64,000 nucleotides of DNA from Mansonella perstans (GCA_037074765.1 JBAMDO010000034.1:186001-250000), one strand, 5' to 3'; numbered from the stretch's first letter, positions 1 through 15,198 are shown. Notes: generated by a model not told the origin, from the sequence alone. A program made the numbers and translations.

Positions 1-3000
1 AGTGTAAAGATATTTCACATCTACTTCAACATAAATCATAAGTATTATAACAATAACAAATGATTACTGCTATTTCCTTCTAAAACTGAGGAAACAAACA
101 AACCAGCACAGTCAATGTCATCACTAAGAACACCAGATTCGACAATTGCTATTAGCACTTTTGCTGCCTGTGTTTTCATTGCAAAAAAAGAATTTGTTTT
201 TAGCGTAACTAAAGCCATCTCGATCATTTCCTTACGATATAAACGCATAGCAGACGAAGTATCTGTGATGAAATTATACATTTTTACTACCAAGTCGTTA
301 ACATTAAAACTAATATTTCTTGACCTTTCTTAAATGAACATCAGTTTGAAAATAAATAAATTAAAATTTAATTTTTTAATTTGTGAAAAAAATAAGAGCC
401 ATAAAATGAACTGCACGAAGAGTAAAATGATACCTGGAACCAACTCGGACCATAATTCATCCCATATTTCGAGCTTCTTTTTTGCCGCTTCGTCATTTTT
501 AGCAACTAAAAAATCAAACAAATTCATATTCCTTCATACTTTAAGCTGTCAAACTATTTTGCATGAAAAAACAGATAGACATCCAAATAAAATTATACTT
601 GCAAGATTTTTCTCGCTAAAAGACTGTTAAAAACTTTACGGTGAAAAATTTCATTTCTTATTAAAAAAAACAGGCAATTGTTAACTAAAAAATATCCCAG
701 CAAGAATATCAAATTCGATTCACAAGTTCATTGGAAAACTGAACAATGCATAAACCAAAACCAAATAATAAAATATGAAGATTTTAAGAAATAATACCAA
801 AAAACTCACCTTCCTGACACTTATGAAGAAATATAAATGGAACTACAGCAGCAAGTGAATCAGAAAGAACTTCGGTATTCCTTGATAAAGAGCGGAGAAG
901 ATACAAGACAGCCATATTTTCCTCACCTGAAAAATTGGTTGCCATCCAAATTCAAACAAAGAAAACAAGTTTTATAATGTGCTTTTCAGAAACATATTTT
1001 GATTACTTGATAGTTTGAACTTAGTCAAATCAAGGAAATTAAAAAATTTTTCAAGAATCGTATTATGGAACATGAAAATTCCCTAAATTTCGAATAATTA
1101 TTAAATTATGAGAGAAGTTCAACAGGTTTTTTAAGTATTCCACATATCCAGATTTCACTGAAAAATTATTTGTACTATTCCCTATTCATATTTATCTAAT
1201 AAGAGCCGCTGAATATCTCTCGTCGAATCAATAGCAATTAATTTACCTTGTTCACCCTGTAATTTTTGTTTTATGTAGTCCACAATCCGATTTACCTCTT
1301 TTTTCGAGGAAAAAGGCAATAAATATGATAAGCAAGACGAAAACTGTTTTTTAATTACCGGATTACGATCATTTAGACCATTGAAAAGCACCCGCACTAT
1401 TTTATCTGAATGATAAAATAATAAAGAATGCGTTAAAGAAATATTAAATTTTCAGAGATAATGCAAATGCATCAAAGGAAAATTAAGTTTTGGAGTGCAA
1501 TTTTTTTTTAACTTTGTTTTTTTTGCAAATCCAAATGAAAAACTATATATTTCTGTTTGATGTATTCTTCAATTTAAAACTATTTTACTTAAAAAGAGAT
1601 TGGAAGAATCAATTTTTCCGCTTCTCTTAATAGAGTTCTAATTTTTTTCATTAACAATGCAAGAATAAAAAAGTTTAATGAAACAGAATCTAAAAATACA
1701 AAAAACGCACCACATGAAGATCGGCAAGACATCAGCAACTGTTCACGTTGAAAGCACAAATCAATAATGAATTGACAACTTCCTGTACGTGTTGTCACAC
1801 CAACATTAGATCGTAGTTGTTCGATCAATTTATCGCTCAGCTCGGAGTTGAAAACATCATTATTTATATGGGGGATAACGTAACGAAGAGCACTCATCAT
1901 TGGAGAACTATGCGCTGCTGACATACGGGCTGAATCCAGCTTAAATAATGTTCCTCACAACATTTATTGGAAATTGTTCAACAACTTTAGTTAAATCTAT
2001 CGCAAAATAAAATGAAAAGTACTGAAAGTAGATAGTAAGGTTAAAAAGAAATGGGTCAAGTGAAACACAAGTTAAAATGAGCGAGTAAATCCTCTAAAAT
2101 TTCACTTCAAATTTTAATTTAATCTAGGAAGTTCTTGCAAAATCAAGCTGCAATTCACTGCAGGATGCAAATTAGAACGAAAACGTTTTCAAAAAATTTA
2201 CCACTTCGAGCTCATCTAAACTTGATCGAGCAGCAAAATAATTTAGCATCGTTGATTCCTCTTCACTCAGTGACTCCAGTAGACACGGAACTATTACACT
2301 TACATGTTCTCGCAATGTTGATCCAGCTTCTTTTGCAATTTCCATGATCATTTTCAAGCTAAAAACTTTTGCACTGCTTATAACCGAAAAATAAAAACTG
2401 TTCACATTGGCAAAGAATCAAAAACTTGCGAAAAATGTAAGCTGCCTTGAAAAGCAAACCTCAACATTTTATTAGCTTTGACGCTCGATCTAACTCCTTT
2501 CTCAACGACAACAGGAAGTACCATACCAAGCAATCGGGTAGCTTTGGCGCCATTTACTGAAGAACACTTGTGTACAGTAATTTTTATGAGACATGACTGG
2601 GTGCGTCCTGCTGCTACTCGAACTGATTCCTAAGCAAAGGATTACAGTTAAACAGGTGCATACGAGAAGTTTCGTATTTGTTCTTCATTCTCAATTTTTT
2701 AAAATGTTTGAATGAGAACTTAGACATTTGTTTCTCGTCAAACAGAAAGAATTAATAACCGTATTTCAAATATTTTTTGTTATAGAATACGGTCCCTTGA
2801 AACAAAGAACCTTTATATCATCCTGTACTCGATACAATATTTCGAAAAGTTGACCAAAATGTTCCACCATTTGATTAGTGCAATGTGCACTTAGCAAGTC
2901 TGCTAATGCCAGACAACTGCAAAAATCTAAGAGCATAAAGTCCTTGCTTTGAAATGAACCAAACAAAGAAAATTCCAAGCTCATCTGTTAAATAAATTTA

Positions 3001-6000
3001 TATATACATATATATTCACTAGTCATATCTATAGCTGGAAGGATACATAGTTAAAGCAAAAAAGAAAAAAATAAAGTAGACGACAAAGTCAGAGGCCTCT
3101 AATCGTAACTAGATGTGAATAACAATAAAAAATCATCCAGGTAAACTCAAGAGATAATAAAAATCAAGCATGCTACCTGCACACAGTAAATGAAAAATTC
3201 AGTTAACTCATGGGAAACAGTACCTGATACTATTTCATAAAAATATTCAAAAGAATCAAAAGGAATTCTGCTCGATTGCAGTTTTAATTTAACAATGGAG
3301 AAAAAAACCTAGTAATAAGACAAACCTCGACTCACGCGTTCGCCATTCACGATCCGTAAGAGTTAACTTAATTTCGTTGAAAATAGCATCGGCATATTCT
3401 TCGACCTGAAATTACGGTGCTCTACTGAAATATCGATATTAAAAATGTTATATTTGTGGAAGAAGCGCTTGTTATACTTAAATTCCGATCTTGAAAATCA
3501 TTATTACGATAGAAATAATTTCATACTAATTTCATGATAATTTCGGATGCATTAAAGTCTGTATTGCTTTTAAGAAAATTATTCACATTATAATCTCACA
3601 TTGTAATAATTTAAAACGCTTAGCATCTCACAATATATAAAATAATGAAAACATTCATGACATGAATTTCTAAATTACGACAAAGAAATGAAAACAAATT
3701 GGCTCCCGCCGATTCAGAATACATCGCTATTGTTAGGAACTGAAACGAACCACACTTTTCTTAGAAACTGTGACTGCCTGCCAAATTGAACGCATAGCGT
3801 CCTGGACTTTCAAATCAGGATCATATCGATATCTATAAAGTTTGGGCACCAATCGCGCCAAATATGGTTCCATTGCACTTTCTGCCTGTTGCATTATAAC
3901 ACTGAAACCGAACGCTGCACCCTAAAAACAAGGCACCATTTTAAAAACTTTTAGCATGCTGTAAAAATTTTACGAAAATAAATTGAAAACAAAAAACTTA
4001 TTTTTCTGGAATTCCATAAAATATTGTGGTTTGCAAGCCGCATAAATTTATATATGAGATCTGGTTGATTCAAATCTGTGGCCAAATTGCAAAGTTCTTT
4101 ATATGTTGTCAAATTTTCCCTACAAATACTTATTTTATGCCAAAGCTGAAATGAGAGAGAAGCAAAACAAAATTACAAAAAATATCAATTGTTACAAATG
4201 AGCTATTCACATAATTTAAGATAAGGACAAGATTTAAATCAAAATTCAGGCAAACCCCATTGGTGCAGTGCCCAATTCACCCTTCGCAAACAAGAGGGTA
4301 TCCGGTCCAATCGGATCAACACGTTTTCGACCAAGTGACAGCGCATTAATCAATTCTTCAACCATTACTTTCTTCTGCTCATCAGTCCCTAGTTCAAAGA
4401 TAACACCGAGGCCCTCACTTGCAACTTCTTGCGAGAATTCTGCAATTTTTTATAGAACATAGCACTACTTCTAAATCTAAATTCGATGTCACAATAGAAT
4501 TCAAACGAATTTCAGCATGGCCACAAAATTCAAACGTCCCAGTTAGATGCTATTCACAAACAATTTTCTGTTGTTAAAATTTTTCCCATTTTGATAGATC
4601 TCGAAGTAAATTCAGTAAAGATTTCTATCTACCATAAAACAGATAGAGAAATAATCCAAAAAGGCAGAAAACAGACCGTTTGTTTCGGTTAAACCATTGA
4701 TAAAAGCGTGTTGAATGGTGTATAAACCATTCATTATGCAATCAAGCTTCACGACAATACATCGCTTTACCAGAGTAAACAACCAAATTAGCGCAGCTCG
4801 TCGCAAATGGCGATTAGCGTGATGCAATTTGGTATTCAGGATTTCCAATAAATTTGCTACTTTCTTTTCAATATTATGCCGTTCAGCAACAGATAAGTTC
4901 CTTTCCTAAAAATTCGTCTATAAACCTAATTTATCCGAAAAAAAAAATTTTCACAACCCTCTGACTTCAGAATTTCACATCTTCTAACCAACTTCATTTA
5001 ACCCACCAATTTTTCATGCTTTCAGAAAATTTCAAAAATTACCAGAAAATATTCTTCTGTTTCGGTGAAAATATTCCTGCGTGATGGAGAACTTTCACCA
5101 AAAGCAGCGTCAAAAAGCGCATCTCCAACTGTAAACTGCAATTCTGGTTCGGTTGCTATCTGAAGAAACAAAATCTTGTGTTTCTGAACTTTTATTCGAG
5201 ATAACGCAATCAATCATCTTTTAATTATATACATTCACAACCAGAAATCTAATGAAAATCTTGAAATATTTAAAAGTAGGAATGTTATGCGGCAACAATA
5301 ATTAGTCATAATTCCAATATTTTAATATATTAGTGCCAACAATTACTACATTAAGAAACAACATTACTAAATTACTAATCATAATGAATATTTCATACCT
5401 ATCCGTTGGTTATTTAGCTCAAAGATTAAATTTAGTCAGTCGATATGTATTTTTTGAATGCAGTAAGAAAAAATAAGCCTATGAAAATGAAAAATTTCAG
5501 AAAATACTTTACAGTTAATTTTAGATTAAATTTAGTGCCTAGTAAATCATTTATTTCATATTGCAGGTAGACATATTAAAAGTGATAAATTTAGGAACTT
5601 ACTTCACCGCATGCAAATAACTGATCTAAGATTTTTTCATATAAGATAGTTGGCAAGATATGCGATGAAAGAAAACCAAGGCAATGAGCAACTGATTCCT
5701 TCATTTTCAGTGTTAAAGTATCCTTTCGAGAAGTTGCTATTTTTCCTAACAATTCACAGAGTGAATAAAATTGATTATCCGAAACTGATGATATCAATTT
5801 AGTCTGAAAAATGAAATGCAATAACAATACACTCTAAGATGCAATGATTTTAAGAACCTCAATGAAATATTATGAGGCAAAATTCAGTGCATTATATTTC
5901 GTCGCCATATAACCTAAAAAATTAACTTATGAATTTGAAAAATTGTTTCGGAATCAAATGAACAAAACTAACTCAATTAACATCAAAATCAGCAAGAATT

Positions 6001-9000
6001 TTGAAACTGATTACCTTTTCTGCTCCACTGAGATTGAAGACAGATCTTCTTAGCAATTCTGCCAATGAACCACAAGCTGCTTCAAAACATTGCTGTACAG
6101 GAAATGCTTCTATCACCTTCACTAAACAAGCTTTAATTTTATTGATTTCGTCAGCACCGAAATTTGCTTGTGGCTGAGTTGCTAAATATACACAAAGCCA
6201 AGGGATTCGAACTGGTAATTCCTGAAAATTTTGGCTTTTTCTGCAGCTTTTTTTCAACGTTATAGAGTTCAGTTTTTGTTCAATGTTATTTCATCTTGAT
6301 GATAAAAATGACAAATGTATCCAAATCTGAAATTAAACTATAAAGCAAGTAAAGTAAGCTATAATTTAAAAGTATAATTTAAAAATTAAATATTTAAACA
6401 AGTCCGAAACTTCACTATTCATTTAATTGAATTAGTGAGCAATCTTCCGGCGATGTTTTCTGTATTTTTTACTTTTCCTAATCAATAACCAATAAACATA
6501 TGTCCTGAACATACCCTTAACAAAAGAGAAGAAAACTTAGATTTTTTCGAGCATGATAGCATATCTTTTCTGTTGGAGTCACCGGTTTACTAGAATAATA
6601 AAAAACTTACATTATGGTTGTCAAACTGCTCAAAGCATCGCTCCAAACATTTTTTTCTTTCCGTATCATTCAATATTAAACTGTAAAGCTCAGAAAGTTT
6701 TGCACAAACAGCTATCCGAGAATTGGAATTCAGATAACTCTCTAACGATGCCACAGTCTGAAATGCTTAGATTTGAAACCTACTAAGAAAAGATAAATCA
6801 AATTTCACCGGTAATGAAACTGCAATCAACATGATTAAAACAATGGCGTCCGACAAAGATTTCCAAAATCTCTTAAAAAACGAAGAACGAAAATAAAGTA
6901 TTTTCCTTTGTCACAGTTTCTCTGCATATGATATGAAAAAGATAATCTAACCTATTATCATAAATGAAAAGGAAATTTAAGATAGTACTGGTTACACATC
7001 AAATGATGGAGAGTGAGCTCAGAAATTCAGAAAAAGGAATTTGAGTAACTGAAACCAAAATATTTTAACAGAATGATACGCGGTGTCGCTCCATAAAGTG
7101 GAAAACAGCGCTGAAAATATAAATATCAAAAAATTAGGAAAATAACGTACCACTGCATGGTAATGATGACTTAAATCTCCACTTCTACAGTGCACGAGCA
7201 AACAGGCTATTTCGATCAGAAAGTTAGCTGAAATTTTATTTTCAATTGCGATTTCACCTTTGTTTTGTCTAACTGCTAATACTACTGAAAATAATATAAA
7301 CAATAAAAAGGATCATGTGAATCAAAACCAATCAATGATTACGCATGACAGAATTCTCCATCTTACATTTCAATGAAAGTATTTCAAAAAATTACAAATA
7401 CCTGGCTGAGCTTCAACTGCCTTCAAAACTATTTCTAGGTAGAAGTGTAAAATCTCGCGCTGTTTCTCACTGATCGAAATTAGATAGCTACTAATTACTG
7501 GATAATCCGATGTTCGCGAAAAAATATCCGCTTCTGTTAATGAGATCGGTTGTAGCGAACAAACGACTTGTAAATTAGCATATAGATAAAGTGCTGACTA
7601 AAAATTTAGAGATTACGTAAAGACAAGAAAATATGAATAATTTTCAATAAAACTAAAAAATATAAATACGAGCCTGAAGAACTTGAAAATAAAAAATTCT
7701 AGACTGAATTTCTAAGCATTATTTGTCAAAAATGAATTAATCTATTAATTCCTGTGAATTCCAACTTTTTAGCCATGACTCTTCTGCAAAATCTTACTCA
7801 CTGCTCTAGGTATAAAACTAAAAGATTTTTTAGCGCCTTGAAAAAACATCATAATGCAATGAAGTAAAAAAATGCAGTTTAATCACATAAGTTTCACCCA
7901 GTTACGAACATTTTTTTAAAGTTAAAAACTTACAATATGAAACACTTCATCAGCAAATGCTTTTTTCTTCTTCTTTGCTTCAGCAGTTGAAAAATCTACG
8001 CTTTCAGTAACATCTTGCAAGTTCAATTTCCGATAAACGAATTTTACCAAATCCTTGAAAAAGTGACTTCATTTTCTTGCTTCATTTTAACAACATTTCA
8101 ACAATCAAAGTGAACAAGCCTTACTTCAAATTTAGGTACCGTCATAGGATTTGCAACTGATAAGTCTAGTAAACGTATAGCTTCGCGTTTCATTTCATCT
8201 CTCCTGAATAAATTATTACTTTACGCAGTAGAAATCCAGTCAAATACAATTACTTTTTTTAGATATAAATTATTTTAATTTAAGCTTGCAAAAAATGATG
8301 TTACAGGTTGATACAATTTTCTCAAAGTTTTCAAAGTTCAAAGCGAGCTAAATTTACTTTTTTGTCACACAGAGTTGATATTCAGTGAAAGGATTAGCAG
8401 TAAGGCACTCAAATAAGGTAATATGCTTACGGATCTCCGCAAGTTCGGCAAAGCATCCAGCGAAATTCTATTGACAGTGTTTTCACCAATGTTTCAACAA
8501 ACTTTAGAGCAACAAGACGACATTTAGATGATTCCTACAAATGCTCTAATAAGTCGCTCAATATACCTAAAAATCTACTAGCACAGAAGTAGGATTTAAA
8601 ATTATTTATCAAGTATTACATGGATTAAATCTGTACAAATACCTTAAAATTATGCATGGATTTAGGTAACCACAGAGACTCTATGGGTCTAAAAACAGTG
8701 TTCGAACCCACACAAATTGATAGACATTCACCTAACATGAATCACTATTGTGTCATGACGACACGCATAACAAATAGCAGACATATGCAAAACAAAAAAA
8801 AGAATTGTTCGAGATTCAAATACCTGCTTGAAAAATTTTTTTTTGCTTATATTATTGCAGTTATTTTTATTTCCTCAACGAACTAAATTACAGTAATGCA
8901 TCCAAAAATACTGCAGTATGCATTTCCCCAAAAATGATTGCAGTATTGCTTTAAAAATCCTATACTACTTTTAATAGCAATTCCAATGCAACCAATAAAA

Positions 9001-12000
9001 ATTGATATTTGTACATTTCAACCGTTAAAGCACATGATAATAATGCTTTTACCTCAACAGCAACTTCCACAACATATGCGCTATGAACCAGAATCACTGC
9101 TTTTAAACAATAGACTAATGCAGTTACTAAGGTAGGAAACATTTCAAAAACAATTTTATAACATACAAGAATTTGATACTTCTATAGGAAACAAAAAACA
9201 TAAGAAAGGAAGTCACTTACGTGAACAATATATGAAGAAATGAGCGCTTCCAAAACACCACTTAAGGCAACATCATTTACCGCGCAGAAAACAGGTAACC
9301 AGGTCACTAAGCAGTCTGCTATTGCAGAAGATAATTCTTCTGATGCCTAGAATTCAAAATCTTTAAAAATATAAGAAACAAACTGCAAATGATAATTCTT
9401 CTAGAGCCTAAATACTGAAATTTTTAAAAATGTGCAGAAAAAAACTAAAAATTTGAAAAAATATAAAAAATAACCAATGGAATGGCATCAAACATTTCCT
9501 GCAACAGAGCCATATCATTTATAATCAATTGCGGAACTTTACAACCAATAATACCAAAACACTGATAGGCTATACTAACAACACTCGAGGACTGCAAATA
9601 AAAAAATCCTTTCCCAACTCCATTCTGTTCAAAAAAAGATATACTAAAAATGTTTTTAGTACTAGAAACAATCACACAATAACATAATTACATCAGTCCT
9701 TATCCAATTCCTCTTTGTTTCAAAATTATTCACTATACTACCTTGTAAAACAACAATCAACCTATTTACCGTGATGCAAAAGTATGACAAAAATAGCGAA
9801 TTAAAGAAAATTTTAGCGATTCCTATGAAATTCCAACTCAATTGAAAACTCAATTTAAAAAAACTTTTCGCTGCGATATAAGAACTAGATAAGAAATCAA
9901 AATAAACGGACCTCGTTCTGATGAATTAACTTTCTTACAGAAGAAAATATAACTGGGCCAAATGTTGGCAAAGCGTTCGCAGGAAAATTTTTCACAATAA
10001 GCAACAAAAAATCGACGCTTGCTTGTTGCAATTTGAGAGGTTTATTTTCCACGAAACTCTCCTTGCTGAATAAGCCATCAAATGCTACCTGAAGAAAGAT
10101 AATAAAATATAGACAGATTCCGGAACAAGCAAGGCAAACTGATTAGCGGAAGAAATTTGAAAAAGAAAATTTTAAGCTTTCAAGTTAAACTGAATCTCTT
10201 GTGGTTCAAAAGTTCAAAAGAAAATTTATCTTTGCAAGGGCATTCGACAAAGACAAATATATTTTACCTTAATATTATATGGGAAAGTCTCGACCGCTAC
10301 AGGTGATTTTATTAGTAGAGGCAATAACTTCATTTTAATAGGAATTGTAGCCGGCAAAACTCTATCGCTCTCATCTAGCTTCTGAAAAAATTCCCTGTAC
10401 ATTGTTTAACAGTATTTAATTTATGATCTGAAATTTTTTGAAATGCATGTTTTCTAATAATTTTAAAACAACACAGAAGTGTGTCAATAAGTGATGGTAG
10501 TTTAAAATAATGAAAGTTACCTGATGAGACAAACCGAGATACAAATTGAACAAAGTGTTCACTGTGTTCTTATTTCTCAGAACTATTTTCAAATCAACCT
10601 TCTTCATAGCAACATCACCAGCTATTTCAACTTCGTTAGGGCCAAGCGCAATAGCTCCAATTAATAGGGGCAAGATTTCAGCTTCAGTAAAGATCATCGA
10701 TGACAGTACCTTTATTATGGATAGCTTTAACTGAAAAATTGAACATAAATGCATTACGTCAATATATTTATCTGTTATTTAATGTTCGAAGTATGAAATA
10801 ACAACAAGCAAAATTTCCTTACTTTCAAAATTCTATCCCGACCTCTGGAAAAATTTGAGACTGAAAAATATGATAACTTATGATAAATTTCAAATGTAAT
10901 AAGAACTCACCATAGTAACACTAACTTTAGGATCATTTAAAACATCTTTAGCAATTCGGAGAAATCCATTTCTTGACATGCACGGATGACCACAAAAGTT
11001 ATCCGATATTATGCTCATATTTTTGTCCTCGCTACTAAAAAACAAATCTGAGCCGGATTTACTGAAGTGAATCGCAAAGAGTATATGTGAATTCTTTAGC
11101 TATATCCAGCGTTAATATGCTATCAGCATAGATTTCAAAAGTTTCTAGTGTTTCAAAATATTCTAAGCATCAACTAACCTCAAATTCGGAAAGTACAGCA
11201 CATCCGAAAAAAATTTCAGTATTTCCGATCTAATTGCTTTATTTTCCAATGACTTCAGTGATGGCCACCCTTGCTGGTTTATATTAGCTATAGATATCCA
11301 AGCAGATACAGTTAAAACAATAAGCCTGTAATTTTTTCTTTATTGAATGCATTGTGGAGCAAATATAGGAATTTCGGAGCAAAATAACTTTAGTTTGATA
11401 AGATTGTTGTATGAGTCGTATATTTGCATGCATAAGATTTATGTAATAATCTTATCAAATTGAAAGTATTCTTTCACTGCGTAACATAAATTGACATAAG
11501 TGTATAGTAAAATATATTTTGAAAGAACTGGGACATAGATGTCCTCCACTATAAGACTATTAGGTTTGAAGTTTTGAAGGCTTTTGTTTGAAGGCTAGAA
11601 TCTTGAATCTTTTCCCGAACAACTGTATATGATATTCCAATCGTTTCAGGTGATGATGGAAAAAATGAAACTCACTGGTCGAATATCTTTCTCTCGTTTA
11701 CATATTTCAGTAAAGCATCCAAAAGGTTTGGAAGAAGAGTTATATGCTCTTTAGCATCCACACGATCCAATGCTATTCTAAGGTAAACAATAGCAAAATT
11801 CTGCAAATTGTAAATTTCGTTGCAATTAATTGCAGAAATGTATTTTTCTTTTTTATGTAGAAATGGTCAGATATATGTCTTGTTACGAAGAGTAACTAGG
11901 GAACTGAAGAATTTTATGGGAAATTTCTCATTCAAACTGGAGAGGCAAAAAAACAATAATAGACAGAAAAGGTTTGTACTATATCAAATGTCAGCAATAT

Positions 12001-12457
12001 GTCACACTACCTTACATTCTCTTGTTCGTAATAAATTGCTTTCTGAAATGCTTGATACGAAAGTTTTGAATTGCACTATTACAAAAGAAATTACAATTCA
12101 TACCGTTCCTAAGATATTTGTTTGTGTTGAGGATAGCAAATAATCCAAGATATCCTTCAATGGCAATGTTATCATTAAATTTCTTTTGATTCGACGATTT
12201 AAATGTGTCAATATTTCCATTCCCTTGAATAAGAGCATTTTTTGCATATTGATTAAAATGAATTCAATGAATATAAAAAGTGATCTTTCAAAACTAAAAC
12301 ATGAAGCATGTATTACTGATACCAAAAATTACTTTATTCCGGACTTCAACTTCGGCTATGGAAGTGCATTTTATGATATCCAATAGATGTTTTTGAGTAA
12401 ATGCTTCCAATTTCGAATCCTCATTAATTAAAGCCAAATGTAGGAAAAGACGTTCCA
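1..12457 (-). CDS. ecm-29: Proteasome adaptor/scaffold ECM29 (ECPAS), partial
   Basis: Giant HEAT-repeat protein that binds the 26S proteasome, scaffolds its quality control and links it to transport and stress responses. The reading frame is cut into about 30 blocks on the minus strand. Family-specific stretches are clear: HLNRRIK near the N-terminus (12104-12223), GLGVIFELG and [14 protein letters not shown] (4256-4439), [17 protein letters not shown] and ILWNSRK (4002-4119), RVQDDIK (2811-2916), [13 protein letters not shown] (1711-1939) and [12 protein letters not shown] (1247-1405). Well-placed exons are 12333-12457, 12104-12223, 11676-11800, 11179-11325, 10911-11034, 10521-10730, 10268-10381, 9912-10088, 9475-9591, 8431-8534, 8125-8203, 7934-8053, 7402-7597, 6015-6221, 5603-5803, 5043-5159, 4677-4905, 3751-3921, 2460-2629, 2202-2376 and 810-926. 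The tiny first exon with the ATG lies upstream of 12457 and was not found. Roughly the last 300 residues lie beyond position 1. A short exon near 10822-10870 and the block at 333-530 do not join in frame as I read them. Family identity is very secure; exon edges are moderately so. Confidence 0.93.
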
Positions 12458-13190
12458 CTGTAACGAAAATTGTTAATGGAGATGTGAAATTTGATGGATA
12501 AATATGGAAGTGATCCAGGATGGCATAATTAGCTTAATAAAAAGTTCCCTACCAAAATATATATATTCTGATTCTTAATAACTCAGTGTCATTATAGTCC
12601 TTTTGACCAAATCTAATGGACAGAGATGAAACTAAAATTACGGAAAAGAATATACATATCATCCCTGAAATGACATATATGATATGCGGTTCGATTATGT
12701 TGCAAGTTACTTATAAGTTTATGACACTTAGAATTAGAATTCTATGCCTATTGCCCACATTCAATATTTGCTTCAGTATCAAAAATAAATTTAAACTAAC
12801 GTTCAAGGCAAATTTCGGAGTTTGTTCCCGTAATAACCATCTTTACGACACCTAAAATAATTCTTCATAATATCATAGCTAATTATTTATAACCTTTAAC
12901 CTTTACAATTTAGTCCGCAAATAAAAAGAATTTCCGTTTTTTTTTTTAAAAATACCATTTTTAACTTAATTAAATTTTTCTACTTCTCAGTCTGTTTTTT
13001 AGATCACAATATTTGATCTGAATAAAAATAAGAAACAAAAATCAAAGGAATGTTCTGAAGCCCTTTTATTTGACAATCTGTTTGTTTCACTTCAAATTAA
13101 CCTAGGAATCATTCGTCAATCTAATGGTTAATTTAATTATTTAATCACTTTCAAATCTAACTTCATTCAATCAAATTTGCATTATCGATT

Positions 13191-13227
13191 ATGTTACGTT
13201 ATAAAGAGTAACTTTATAACGTAACAT
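13191..13227. repeat. Perfect 16-bp inverted repeat with 5-nt loop
   Basis: ATGTTACGTTATAAAG at 13191-13206 is the exact reverse complement of 13212-13227, separated by AGTAA. It could form a hairpin or be a dyad binding site. It lies about 0.75 kb upstream of the first placed ECM29 exon. Its function is unknown. Confidence 0.85.
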
Positions 13228-13548
13228 TCACAATTAGACTGTTGTGTAAAGAGCTATCCTAGTGAAGTAGTTGTTATGAATATCCCAAAAATCTCAAGAA
13301 ATTGAATTCGAGAAAAAAAAAATGTTAAAGAAATTTCAAGTATGTTCCCAGTTTTTGATTTTCCCAAATTAGGCTTATTTTTCCATTTCTTTCCAGTATG
13401 CATGCAACCATTTCTTTCATTCCTAACACTTTAACCATACATTATCCGTCAAGTAGCTTTATTCACACTCAAAATTCCCATTAACACAATTACCCAACAT
13501 ACAACAATCTCTAAGAAGTGCCCATAAACCAATAATTATACTTAACTT

Positions 13549-13590
13549 AATTGTACTTAAATAATTGTACTTAATTTAATTGTACTTAAT
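13549..13590. repeat. Short AATTGTACTTAA tandem repeat
   Basis: Three imperfect copies of AATTGTACTTAA lie in about 42 bp, followed closely by a CAT microsatellite (about 13598-13612). A simple low-complexity feature. Confidence 0.75.
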
Positions 13591-15192
13591 GGCCTATCAT
13601 CATCATCATCAACATTAAATGAATTAACCCGCATGAAAAATAAATAGAAAATGAGTTCAATGAACACCAAGAAGGGATTCTATCCACAAGATCCAGCATA
13701 TATGGTCACACTGAAACACCGGGACTTTTTCTAGTAGTTCATCAGAACAATATCCTCGGCATACTCAAATGATCTATTTCTCTCTACACTTTCATTTAGT
13801 ATCCAAAAACTTTGATATGCAAAAAGTGCATTACCCAACTCCCAGAATATAATTACCCGACATGAGCCTGAGAGTTCGTTATTGCACCTAACATAACATA
13901 TGAAAAATGACGCGTTTATGAGCACAGATGGATTTAAGCTTTCCAATTCGAAATTACCTGAACTTCCGGTTTGAAATTTTTCAGAAATGAGTTCTGCAAG
14001 AAATTCCCATAATCATGGAAAAAAATTTCCTGAACCAGACTTCGTTCATAGATCTTTACAAAAAAGAAACTTTAACCAAGCGAGAGAAATTATGCAAACT
14101 CTTCCAACAATGCCAAGAAGTTATGCAATACATTTTTATTACAGAAAATGGCAGGACTTAAGTTCATAGAAAATTGATAATGGAAATGCATAGAACATAA
14201 AAATGCCAACTAAACAAGAGAATTCCATGCAAACCGTTAGAAAAATTCATTTCCCAAATAATTGAGAAAAAGATCATTTCATCATTTAATTTACAATAGT
14301 TTCCACAAGACACACATAAATAATATATTCTGTTGCTACGACCAAAAACGAATTTTAACATTTCAAGATATCCCTCTGCAAATAAATTATACAAGTGAAA
14401 TTTGCAATTACTTGAATCAATTCCTCTGGCAAGATTTTAGAAAACTTAAAGTACTATCACTGGTTTAGGTATAACAGTAATATCTTAAACAAAATCAATG
14501 AGATAAAAAAAAACTCATAATTTTGAAATAAAATCTATAAAACAGCAATGTATTACACATTATGATCAAAACAACAAAAATTTAGAAAGAGGAAACGAAT
14601 CGCTTTGAGGAAATTTATAAAACTTCTAAAATTCTGAACACAGCGAACAGCAATGGCATTAACTGAGACATAGACCTTGAGAGAATCTTAAAGAGAGGAT
14701 AAAAAGAAAAAATTAAAAAATTTTAGACAGATAAAAACAAACAGCATAATCTGTTATACACAGAAATCAAATCAAATCCACAGGATCAAACCCTTCTAAC
14801 AAGATCAAAAATCTAATCATCATTCCAATTCAATTATGATAGATTCATCGATTTTTTCTGAAAATTTTCCTCATAAAATATAACTGAATTCATTCCTTAA
14901 TTTGAAAATAGGGTTCAATCACTGCACTCATATGAGTAAGATTTTCAAAAATCGTCAAAAATTTTTGGTGTAAAATATGGCCAAATTTTTACACAACAGT
15001 TCACGGGTTTCTAACAATACGATCATTATAGTAGCGCCCAAAATATTCTACTTATATTTCGAATGATTTAAATTAGACTTTAGCTAGTCAATATGTAACA
15101 CATTTTTGTAAAGCTTCCAGTACAAATGTATGCATGGTAATGTCTCGAAAATGTTCTCTCCTTGTGATTAACTTAGGGTATTCAAAACGAAT

Positions 15193-15198
15193 TTTATT
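15193..15198 (-). terminator. Candidate poly(A) signal for the Apollo-like gene
   Basis: Minus-strand AATAAA begins about 70 nt downstream of the TGA stop at 15268-15270, a normal spacing for a nematode cleavage signal. It supports 15268 as the end of the long form of the gene. In an AT-rich genome AATAAA also occurs by chance. Confidence 0.45.

Noticed and set aside
8645..8715. GTTCGAACCC string resembling a tRNA T-arm
   Set aside because: No A-box, acceptor stem or anticodon arm at the right spacing upstream on either strand, and it lies within an ECM29 intron.
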